Shown in pieces: positions 47,010-64,000 of a stretch of DNA of 64,000 nucleotides (position 1 is the first letter of the stretch; each line of letters begins with the position of its first letter). This DNA comes from Desmodesmus armatus (taxonomy: Eukaryota; Chlorophyta; Chlorophyceae; Sphaeropleales; Scenedesmaceae), in contig VIIQ02000015.1 of assembly GCA_007449985.2 (NCBI GenBank), positions 724,501 through 788,500 on the forward strand, in the 5' to 3' direction. The notes under the pieces were generated by a model. That model had not been told where the DNA came from and ran no database searches. It worked only from the letters and a program-made list of their open reading frames with translations. The translations under genes were made by a program, and so were the position numbers.

Positions 47010-50000
47010 CTAGCCAGTCTTGGCTGCACGTGCACTTGCCATAGCCTTGCAGGCGGGCTTGTGCTGCTTCCAGTGTGCGACCTGACATGCCTTGCAGCAG
47101 TAGCGGGCCACACGGCATCCCCCACACATGCACCCTGACCCCACCGCCAGCTGCTGTTCTGAGAGCCCCACTAGCGAGTTGCAGAGGGGATTGTTGCAGG
47201 CATCCCGCACAGGCATGCTGCTCAGCGCCCACCCTAGGTCACGCAGAAGCTCGTGTGGAAAACCCGCTGCTGCTGCTCCTGGCTGCCCTGCATGCTGTGC
47301 TGTCTCCTGCAACAGCTCCAGCACACGCTCAGTACTATAGCCTGCTGCCGCCAGCTGTGCTGACATGCTGCTGTCCTGCAGCCATGCAGGCAGCGCTGCA
47401 GCAACCTCCTGCAGAGCCTGTCCCTCAGGGGCGCAGTGCGCCCCAAGGTGTTCTGCCACAGCGGCTCTACTGTCCGCCACAACATGTCATCACTGCTGGC
47501 AGCCTGGCTCTGCTGCACGTACATGCACTGCACACCGGCGTACCCCAAGCAGCAGCGGCCCAGGCTGACCAGCCACGGCACCATTGCAACTCCATCCCCG
47601 CTGCTGCTGTTGCTGTTGGCTGGTCTGGTACTACTGCTGTTGCTGGCCAGGTAGGACAGCCTGTCCTGATCAAGTTGCTCCGCATTGCGGGCCTCCATGT
47701 CAAACCTGTCTGCATAGGGAAGCCTGGAGTGCACCAACATGTTAAGGACTGCATCTGAGCTTCTGGGACCACCATTGCTCAGGCGGCCGCTGCTGCTGCT
47801 GCTGCTGCTGCCAGCAGTGCGGCTGGTGGCACAAGCAGCTTGCAGCACCAGGGAGCTGAAGCCCAGCACTTGCGACACACACACGCTGGCTTTGTATGCC
47901 TCAAGGACATTGAGCTCTGGGTTAGCAAGGGCAGTGCTTGCCAGCTTGGTCACGCTGAAAGCCAGCCCTAACAGAGGCTTGAGAGCAGGACTGCCAGGCT
48001 GCAGACTGGCCGCCATCAACAGCCCTGGACGACGCAGCTGCGCCATAACACGAGATTCAAGGTCAGCAAGATCCACATTGGGTCCTGCCGTGAGAGTGAC
48101 TGCACCTGACTCTAGGAGGAACCCGCGCATGCGCAGTGCTGCGTCTGTCAGGCAGGTGAGCTGGGGGAGGGTCTGCCTCCAGGCTTCACAGACACCTGTC
48201 AGGCCGGCCTGCAGCTACTGCTGGTCACTGTCTGCAGGAAACCACTCTTGCGAGTCTCGCACCACCTGCCTGGTGCAAACAGTGGCACTGGTGTCACTGC
48301 CGACACCGTCCTGAATGCTGTCCGGGTTGCTGGGTGCGGCCGTGCTGCTGCCGCTGCTGCTACTGGGTGTACCGTCTGCAAGCTTGTTGCTGACGCCTTG
48401 TAGGACAATGCATTGGGTTTGAAGGCTGTCACCAACAAATTTCCACAAGTGGAACACGGCCACGCCCAGCGCTGAAAGTGCCGGTGCCGAACCTTTGAGA
48501 GACTGCAGCTGCATCCTGATGTCCGACACCCTGTCCACGGGGCCACCGCTGCCGCCGCCGCTGCCGTTGCCGCCGCTGCCGCCGCCGCTGCCGCCGCCGC
48601 CGCCCCTGTCCCCGCGGCTGCTTGATACAGCACCACTGATGCTGGGAGCAGCTGCAGTACTGGTGGAACCAGTGGTACCGCGGCAGCTGGCACGGCTACG
48701 ACTGCTGCTGCCCTGGGGTGGTGTCACCCCAATTCCAGGGGCTGCATCCTGCATGACGCGAGCAGCAACAGTGCTAGCCAGGTGCAGCAGCTGGACAAGG
48801 TGGGCAGCAGGGGCGTTACAGTACCCGCACAAGCTGATCGCGCAGTCGCGGGCAGCAAGCATGGTGTCTGCATCTGCTGCGCCTGTATCACGAGCCTGCC
48901 GTGCTGCCTTCAGTAACTTCTCAAACGCATCATACCAGGCGTGCCAATGCTGCTGCACGTGCAATATGCCGGTACACATCAGCTCGCAGCAGACACAGTA
49001 GAACAGGCCAATGGATGGCCCGTCGGCCGGTTGCTTCTGAGCCCACTCCAGCAGCACCCCAGGTACCAGCCAGAGCAAGGAAGCACACGGCAGCAGGCGG
49101 CTGCCATATGGTGGGCTGCCGCCTTCCTGGACACCTGCCAATGCCTCTGCCAGCTGCTGCATCTGCTGAGGCTCAAACTCTGGCCGCTGCAGAGGGGGGT
49201 AGTGCTGTGCTAAGCTTGCAAGGAACTTGACTGTCGAGCAGAGGTCGCTTGCAGGCATCACTGCAGGTGCACCAAGCCCTGCTACATACATGAGCACCCT
49301 GCTGCCGCAGCCCAGTGCTTTCAGCGCCTCCCGTTGCAGCTCTGTGGTGTCTGACTGATGGGCGCAAGCATACTGCCAGGCTGCTTGGCTGGCACAGATG
49401 CCAGCCGGGGTGTCAGGCTGGATTGTCACCCGCCTGCCAGCGGCGGGAGCTGGTATGCTGCTGCTGGTTGGTCCCCCCTGTGCTGGTTCGTGGAGCATCC
49501 CTTGCGGGCACAGGGTCTGCACAAGCAGCAGCATGCAGATGGCCTGCAATGCTTCCGGGTGAGCAGCATGTTCGGCAATGGCACTGGCATCGCCCTGCAG
49601 CAGCTGCTGCCATCCCTTGCACGCTGTGAAGACTGCTGTGCATGCCAACACAGCGAGCGCCTGGAGAGCGGTGGGGGCAGGAGCAGCTGGGGAAACAAGG
49701 TCAGCACAGCGGCTGCAGTGCTGCTGTGCGGCCACACATGCGCGTGCTGCGGGCAAGTACCCTGCCAGCTTTTCAACCTCGACGGGGCACGTCAGCACGG
49801 CATCACGTAGAGACAGCAGGTCCAGCAGCTTTTCTGCAACAAACTGCGTGCGCAGCACATGCGTGCAACCTGCAGCAGCGGCCTGCTGCGCGTCTGTTGG
49901 CTCCCAGGTGTCAAAGCAGAGCTGCGGCAGCTGCGCCCAAGCTGGCTCGTGCTGGGCGGCGTTGAGGGCTGCCGCTGTAGCATCCAGCAGCCGCGGCAGT

Positions 50001-51350
50001 GCTGCTAGGAACCCTGACTGCTGCAGCTGCTGCATAAAGGACGCTGCTAGCCTGCCAGCAGGGCCAGCAGCAGGGGCCCTCACCAGGGCACCATCTCCCG
50101 ATGCCTTGCTGAACAGGACTGCCAGGGCCCAAAGAGCTGTGTAGACCCTTGGTGTGAGGGGGTCAGGCGCACTGCAGGCAGCTCGGCCCAGGTGTTGGGG
50201 GACCTACACAGGAAAACACAAGCATTGTGATGGCTTGCAGTGCATTTACATTATTATACATTACACCAATTTGCATGGCTTCAGGCATGTTTGGCATTGC
50301 AATTTACTGTCATAGTGCTGGGCACTACACCCGGTGGCGGTGACCGCAACAAAGAACACCCAGCACGCACACTCAGCTGTGTGTATGTGCAATGCATTCT
50401 GCTGGCATGTGTGGTTTTGCTTTTGACGAGATCCATGCATGGCGTTTGCAGATCACCACCACTGCGCACCATCATGGCCTATCTGCTGCCAGCCTGGCGA
50501 GAGGGTGCCCCTGAGCGGATGCATGTGTCACACATAGCCACACACAGCCACGCATAGCACACATGACGACACATAACCACCATCATGATCATGGTGACAT
50601 CAGGCTGTCCTTACCTTGAGCTCAAACACCAGCTTGGTCCAAGCCATGGGGCTGATCACGGGCAACAGTGAAAACTCGGGGACGTCTGGCAGGAGGTCAT
50701 CTCTTGGACCCTGGCCAGCAAGGACAGCTGCCTGGGGTCCTGTGGGCAACTGCTGAATGTCCCTGAGTGCTGCCTTCCAAAGCTTTACTGCGATCCGATC
50801 GGTGGCCATAGAAGCAGCAGACTCTGTTGGGTTGTAAGGCACTGGAAAAGGCAGTGAACACGAGGGTGCATGTCAGGTACCATGTGGTGGAGATGTGTAC
50901 CACATGGTGAGTTCATGAACTGGGGTGCTGGTGCTGCTGTTGCTTTGGCATGTACTCACGTTTCCCTGACACTGCTGCTAGCACTTGACCAGCATTTGCT
51001 GCAAACCAAACAGCACAAAAAGGTCCCGGCAGATCAGCAGCCCGATGATCGCGTTGTTGTAGAGGATTGTCTCTGTTCTGAAGGACAGGCAAGAGAGAGG
51101 GTGAGACTTGGGAAGTTGGCGGTGACTCAGCTGATGTCATCACAGCTTCAGGCCGATTGATCATCTCGTACTCAAAATTGTTTCTGCCAAGGCCATACGT
51201 GCGGTTAAATTGAAGTTCAGCCTGTGGGCTTGCGAGCAGTGCGACAAGATCAAACCAGCCCAAACGTCCAGAATACAGTCGCGGTCCACAGCTAGTTATC
51301 ACAACCATCCAACAGCCATACAAACACTTTGTGGAGTCTTGAACGTGCAT
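47010..51350 (-). pseudogene. Second MYND-finger gene, interrupted by TAG and frameshift
   Basis: Exons recognised: up to about 51350-50961 (start uncertain), 50841-50615, and a long one 50203-47010. Junction phases agree. The long exon codes an Ala/Leu-rich helical body, then a MYND finger: CNNPLCNSLVGL, CGGCRVARYCCKACQVAHWK, QHKPACK. Two lesions interrupt it. An in-frame TAG lies at 48217-48215 between SDQQ and LQAGLTG. A -1 shift at the GGGG run near 47443-47446 separates EPLWQNTLG from AHCAPEGQALQEV. Sequence on both sides stays protein-like, so error or very recent loss is possible. The TAG could alternatively be an acceptor of a ~50-bp intron starting at a CAG|GTGGTG. A poly-Gly tract (GGGGGSGGGSGG) is encoded at about 48540-48610. 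It is divergent from the F-box/LRR gene at 51504. Confidence 0.75.
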
Positions 51351-51503
51351 CCAAGGTACGCAGCAGCGATGGGGGCAGTTGGGTGCTTCTTGCTGCTCTG
51401 CCTGTCTGCCAATGCCAAAGTCTGCTCCTGCGGTATCGTGCCGCGTAAGGCTGCCAACAGATGCACAAACATCTTCCGCCATGTGTGTTTGCTGCTCGAC
51501 AGG

Positions 51504-53520
51504 ATGTCAGTCGAGGAGTCGGCACCATCTCTGCTTGACTTGCCGGACCCCTGCCTGCTGGCAGTATTGCAGCGCTGCGCAGCAAGCGACCAGCGCAGCT
51601 TGTTCAGCGCCGCCCGGGCCCACAGCAGGCTGCACCAGGCAGCTGCCGTGGTTCTGCGACGCATCTCATTGTGGACCCACACGCAGCAGCAGGCAGACAG
51701 TGTGCTGCTGTACTTGCGCCAGCATGGGCAGCACGTTGACCAGCTGCGCCTCTCCGGAAATCCTCGCCGCCCCATACTCTGTCAGCTCCCTTCAAACCTG
51801 CAGCTCAGCTACTTGCACCTCAAGGGCTTGCAGCTGCAGCTGCAGCCAGGCAATGGTGTCCAGGGTGTGATGGGGGCTATCGAGGTGGCAGCCCTGAAAA
51901 TCTTCGTCCTGGACGGCTGTGCCATGCTTGATGACTCATCACTTAGTGCATGATGCTGCCCCGGGATCATCATCCTCTGAATCAGGCCGACCCGCACTGC
52001 GGGTGCCTTTCTCAATGCGCATGTTGCAGCACCTACAGCACCTCACCACGCTTGACCTTGCTGGTGTCATGCTGAACGACTCCAACAAGGCCAGCCCTGA
52101 TTTGCAGCCCCTGCAGCGCTTGACCCGGCTGGTTGACCTTCGGCTGGCCGACTTGCAACCAATGAAGATCCTGGAGCTGCCACGACACAGCATGCTCCGC
52201 AGTGATGACTTTGTCCGGGTGCCCGCCAGCATTCTGTCGGGCATGCAGGACCTCACGCGCTTGGAGTTTGGTGGTTGGTACAAGGTCGCGGTAGAGCCAG
52301 ATATCCTGGCTGGCAAGAGCCTGTTGCAGGACTTACAGTTGTCGTGCTGGACAGCTGGTGGTGCAGCAGGCCTAGAGCAGCTGCTGCTCCAGCTGCAGCA
52401 AATGCAGCAGCTGACATACCTAGGGTTTTGGCCCGCTGAAACCAGGGGTGGTATCAGGATGACATCTGCAGCGCCTGTCGTTCCTGCGGCAGCTTTCTCA
52501 GGCCTGACAGCAAGCAGCAAGCTGCAAGGCCTTGACACCAGCTACCCCCTGACAACAGAAATGTGGCAGCACATGTTCCCTGCTGGCAGGCACTGCCTGG
52601 CCTGCTGGCAGCTGGCAGCTGGCAGCTGGCAGCTGGCAGCTGCCACGCCTGACAAGTCTGTGTGTTGTTCCACACTCGGGGCTGGCAGCCGTCAACGTCC
52701 CACCTCCAGAAGGCAGCCGCCTTGTCAGCTGCTGCCCCAACCTGGGATGTCTGGAAGTGTACCTAGCTGATCCCACAGCACCTGAAGCGTTGGAGCTGGT
52801 CACACACCTGCGGCAGCTGGCAGGGCTGAGGGTGCTGTCCGTGAGGTGCCGTGACGTTGTGCCCAGGGACCCTCCCCCACCCAGTGGGTTGCTGCTGCAG
52901 CTCACACAGCTGGAGCAGCTCACAGAACTGACATATGTTGGCCAAGTCCCTGGTTCCACCATGGTCGATCCGCAAACCATTAATCTGGAGACGAAGGTGA
53001 GGTCAATAGGGAGTATGTGCTTGAACAGTATGCTATGGGGATCCTTTATCTGTCTGCCCTACTGGGCATCTGTAGTCACCAGTTGCTTCAAAAAAATCTG
53101 CCCTATTGGGCATCTATAGTCACCAGTTGCTTAAAAAAAGTTTAAAATGTACAGGATGCAAGATCATGGATGTTGTCCCCCGGGAACAGGACACGGTGTC
53201 CTGTATTACAGCATGGGCCAGCTGTCTGATGCACCAGGGGGTTGCAGGACTCGGAGCCGCCTCGAGTCCTGCAGGGTTTGCTGTGCAGCACGCTGCCAGC
53301 TGTCAGTGATAGCCACAATCACAGTAGTACTGTCATTGATGTTGCATGGCGAGCAGCACTTCAAGCCGGGCTCTGCTTCAACTGCTGTTGTGCCTTGCAG
53401 GCCCCTGGTGATGAGCCCGTGTGGCGGCAGCTGCTGCGCTTCCACCTTCACCACCGTGAGCCTGGAGTGGCACAATTGGCGGCAAGCAGCGCTGCGGCAA
53501 TGGCAGATCTGCAGATCTAG
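51504..53520 (+). pseudogene. F-box/LRR gene with frame disruptions
   Basis: ATG at 51504 opens an F-box (LLDLPDPCLLAVLQRCAA, RSLFSAARAHSRL) and LRR-like body. The frame moves by +1 near 51945, just after LDGCAMLDDSSLSA, and again within a GGCAGCT heptamer array at 52605-52642, after which reading continues as EVYLADPTAPEALELV and LEQLTELTYVGQVPG. A clean intron then joins LETK (end 52996) to APGDEPVWRQLL (53401) and a TAG at 53518. Leucine-rich content continues across all three frames, so this is a gene of about 650 residues that has either decayed or is mis-sequenced. An SCF substrate-receptor role is inferred from the family. Similar in plan to the gene at 43.6 kb. Confidence 0.7.
52605..52642 (+). 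repeat. GGCAGCT heptamer tandem repeat in coding sequence
   Basis: About five perfect copies of a 7-bp unit. Because 7 is not a multiple of 3, every copy gained or lost shifts the reading frame, and the F-box/LRR frame does change across this array. Confidence 0.9.
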
Positions 53521-55135
53521 TCTAGACTGACGGTAAGTAGGCAGCCAAGGCAGCGTCAGGCCCTGTCAGTGTCTTTGGTGCCACCAACATCAAACTTATA
53601 GTGTCACACTATCAAACTTATAGTGTCACACTAGGCCCGGGGCCTACAAAGGCTCATGTGCAGCCTGCACACCGGCGGTGCAGGAGGCAGGGCAACCTTG
53701 CCACAACTACATTCTACTTGGTGCGCTGGCTGCAAGATAGGTTGATCTCTTCCTTGGTGTCCTGCAGTGCTGTGTTTGCACCCTCATAAGCATGTTTTCT
53801 GCAAGTCTAGCCCCCACCCATTTTTGTTGTCTGCTGTTGGTGTCTGCGCAGGCTTTTTGCAGGAGATCTGTTGCAGACGGGTGGCCAACAGCGGTGCCAC
53901 CGCAGCTAAAGCTCTTGCACCCGGCATGCCCTTGCAACCGGCATCAGCAGGCGCACTGGTTGGTGTGTAGGCAGTCCTAGCTTTTACAGCATCCGGTGCT
54001 TGGTTGGGGGTTCTGATAGTTGCGATGCCGGGCTCAGCTGAGGCGGAACCCGAACTGAAGCTGTCAAGTAGGGCTTTGGTGCTGCTGCCAGCAGCACCGT
54101 AGTACAGGCAAGGACGTACTGTGCTGATCAGGCGACACCATGCATGTGACGTCCTGGGACGTCCTGCCAGGCCTGCAGTGCATGGGGCGGCAGCAGAGCA
54201 TGGTGTGTTTCTGCAGCACGGCATGCCATAGTTTGTGGTTGGTTGTGTGGTTCGGTGCAGTGACATCCTTGGCATGATTGTGCGTGCGTTGCACACTTGT
54301 GACAGTGCCCTGGCAGGGCATATGCATGACTACCAGGGGTTACGCAATGCAGTATGCTTGCGCATGTTTGCCAAAGTTGAAGTTCATGCCGTCTTGTGCT
54401 GGCGGTCACCTCTGGCTGCTGCTGCTGACCCTTGAAGGGGGCCACTGGCCTGCAGGCTGCATGTACACATGGCCCGGCTGTATGTGTATGGTCTTGTGAC
54501 CCAAGTTGTAATCAATGATCGGATGTTATTGATGCCACTAGGTTTCATTGTGATCTGTGTGGGCTCACAGTGTTGACGCACTACGGCTTGCAATGCTGCC
54601 TAGCATGTCATGCACAGTGTGCAAGGCCAACACAGGACGTGCTGCGTCATGGCTGTGGGTGTGATAACAGTGACACTGGCAGTCCAGAGCGCCACCAGCT
54701 GCAGTTGCCAACCAGGACAAAACAGCACTTCCAGTGTCACATCGGATGTGATGGCCACATGCACAGGCAACACCATTCGCACCTGCAGCAGCACGCAGTA
54801 ACCCTGAGGCCAAATGGCCACAGAGGCTGCCAACGTGCCTGCACGAGCGCCACCCAAACCACAGACAGCAACCTCGAGGGTTCCAAGGCAAACCTGACCA
54901 TCATGACTGACAACCTCGTGCTTGTCATCTTCGCGGCAGGCAGCAGGCGCCCCGACCCGCGACCGACCTTCCATGCACCGACCTTCCATGCACAACGTTG
55001 TGACGCCCGTTCATATATAAGGGTAACGCGAGGTTGATACTTCAGACTAATACAAAGTCACTGATCGTTTCAGAAGCGCGCTTAGCAGCACGTTGCTCAC
55101 TAACACATCCCAGATCGATCTCGTCCACTAGCAAC
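53521..55135. other. Intergenic region before the chitinase gene
   Basis: No gene was supported. It contains a 22-bp tandem duplication around 53588-53632 built on the inverted motif TAGTGT-C-ACACTA, and the chitinase promoter at its right end. A minus-strand open frame at 53784-54296 is Ala/Thr-rich but shows no domain. Confidence 0.4.
54955..55021 (+). promoter_or_regulatory. Chitinase promoter: TATA box and duplicated 15-mer
   Basis: TATATAAG at about 55014-55021 lies about 115 bp before the ATG. Just upstream the sequence ACCGACCTTCCATGC is repeated in tandem (about 54960-54990), a candidate transcription-factor site pair. This is the clearest core promoter in the window. Confidence 0.6.
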
Positions 55136-62849
<7,714 letters not shown>

Positions 62850-64000
62850 AGCCCGGTGTTGAATATTCTACTCGAGTTACTTGCTTGATAAGTCAGAGGC
62901 CTTGTTGAAGTCATGTTGAAAGTTTCTCATAATGTAGTCTCTGCTTCGGAGGAGGAGGGAGGTGATGGTGTGAGAATTTGGAGTTTGGTGGAGCAGGGAC
63001 CAGGAACGGCCCCCCCGTGGTTGCGGCCAATAAGGCAGCTGTTGTCATGACATCAGGCATATCACCTTGGTTGTGACTGACCGCTGTGATTTGGGCTGGC
63101 TCATGTGCGATGTGCTGTTGGTCACACCTGCCATATTGATGAGCTGTACAGAGTGAGACATTCAGTGATGCCAGCTGTGGGGCCTGACTGTCTGAGTGTA
63201 CAACTGTGTTTGAGTGCACAACGACGTCTTGCTGTGTAACATTGTATGCTTCCTGTACTGCCATCTGTCAAAGTGGGTGAGCTGCTTGCTGTGCACGTGC
63301 TTGTGATTTTCAGCATACAGCCAGTACCAAATGATCTTCGCAGAGTGCTGTGGCCTGGATGCGGGAGCCAGATGACTACATACGAGATATGTTTGAATTA
63401 TATGATTGAATTGTTACATGAATCATATGATTTTACCTAATATTTGCGGGACGTTCTTCCAGGGTTGCAGTTCACGTGTGCAGTCTTCTGGCCCATGTCA
63501 CACGCATCACCCGATTGGCCGCAATGCATTCACGATGTAAGAAAGTTGAGACTTCATGATTGAATGATGAAAACCTTTCACTGGGTCTCAGAAACTGTTA
63601 AGCCCAACGCGGTTAGTGGGTCCAGTGAGGCTAATTCAGGCGCACAAGCAGCGTGAGGCCGATGATACCCTTTATTATACCCATCTGATTCAGCCCAAGT
63701 CCAGAAGTCAGCTCTCTGCTTTGCGCACACGACTGTGGCCTCCTGCTCAGGTAGATGTACCGGTTGCCTGTCTAGAGGCAGCCTGGCAACAGCGTTTGGC
63801 AGGCAGTCTAGTAGTTCTTAGACATATTATCTTTCACCTTCAGACCTCAAGATATATTCAGGGCACAGCAGTCGGCCTGATTGCCTCACACGAAAGTTCA
63901 GTCTCCCACTGGGTTAACTCGTTAGTGTGTGAATATCGTCCATTTGGTGACATCTTGCATCCTCTGACAAAGACATTTGTTGCAAATTTATTCTCAGGCG
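62850..64000. other. Chitinase 3' flank, no further gene seen
   Basis: TGTAA signals at 63235-63239 and about 63536 suggest a 3' UTR of 0.4-0.7 kb. The rest shows only short frames without family resemblance. Confidence 0.4.

Noticed and set aside
48215..48217. UAG read as glutamine (altered nuclear code as in some ulvophytes)
   Set aside because: Other intact genes in the window stop at TAG (31709, 39654, 44893), and glutamines elsewhere are CAG/CAA.
53784..54296. Minus-strand 170-residue frame
   Set aside because: Ala/Thr-rich, no motif, no splice or promoter support; probably chance in GC-rich DNA.

Overview
Nuclear DNA of a eukaryote, most likely a chlorophyte green alga. The genes carry many GT-AG introns. 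Coding regions are full of CAG/CTG tracts giving long Ala, Gln, Ser or Leu runs. TGTAA, the usual chlorophyte poly(A) signal, lies downstream of most stops. The gene content fits an alga: SHMT, a plant-type GH19 chitinase with a hevein domain, and an expanded MYND-finger family. Repeat style and the MYND family suggest Chlorophyceae, perhaps Sphaeropleales (Scenedesmus/Tetradesmus relatives). That placement is inference, not a match.

Layout. 1.3-11.1 kb (-): a giant low-complexity protein ending in a GAS2-related (GAR) domain. 12.1-12.9 kb (+): SRP receptor beta subunit with apparent single-base frame breaks. 14.6-17.1 kb (-): LYAR-type nucleolar zinc-finger protein, divergent over 244 bp from a 17-exon serine hydroxymethyltransferase gene (17.3-24.6 kb, +). 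26.6-27.7 kb (+): small secreted Cys-rich protein. 28.9-38.8 kb: repeat-rich tract holding an intact five-exon MYND gene (-), decayed MYND fragments on both sides and two inverted copies of a tRNA-related SINE. 39.7-42.5 kb (-): a 158-residue single-bromodomain protein. 43.6-44.9 kb (+): F-box/LRR gene. 47.0-51.4 kb (-): second MYND gene, broken by a TAG and a frameshift, divergent from a frame-disrupted F-box/LRR gene (51.5-53.5 kb, +). 55.1-62.8 kb (+): hevein-GH19 chitinase whose 5.2-kb last intron holds a duplicated composite element with hairpin minisatellites and about 89 uninterrupted CTG units.

For the LYAR, SHMT, Cys-rich, MYND1, bromodomain and chitinase genes, every exon junction was checked by reading splice sites and keeping phase; each assembles into one open frame. 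The GAR gene is resolved except at one junction. The MYND2 and second F-box models are tentative.

The most unusual signal is a set of five short partial copies of exons, usually with their splice site, lying in introns beside the real exon: three in SHMT and two in chitinase. At least three would bring in a premature stop if spliced in. With the CTG expansion, the hairpin arrays, the SINE pair and the nested inverted repeats around MYND1, the window looks shaped by local copying and replication-slippage events.
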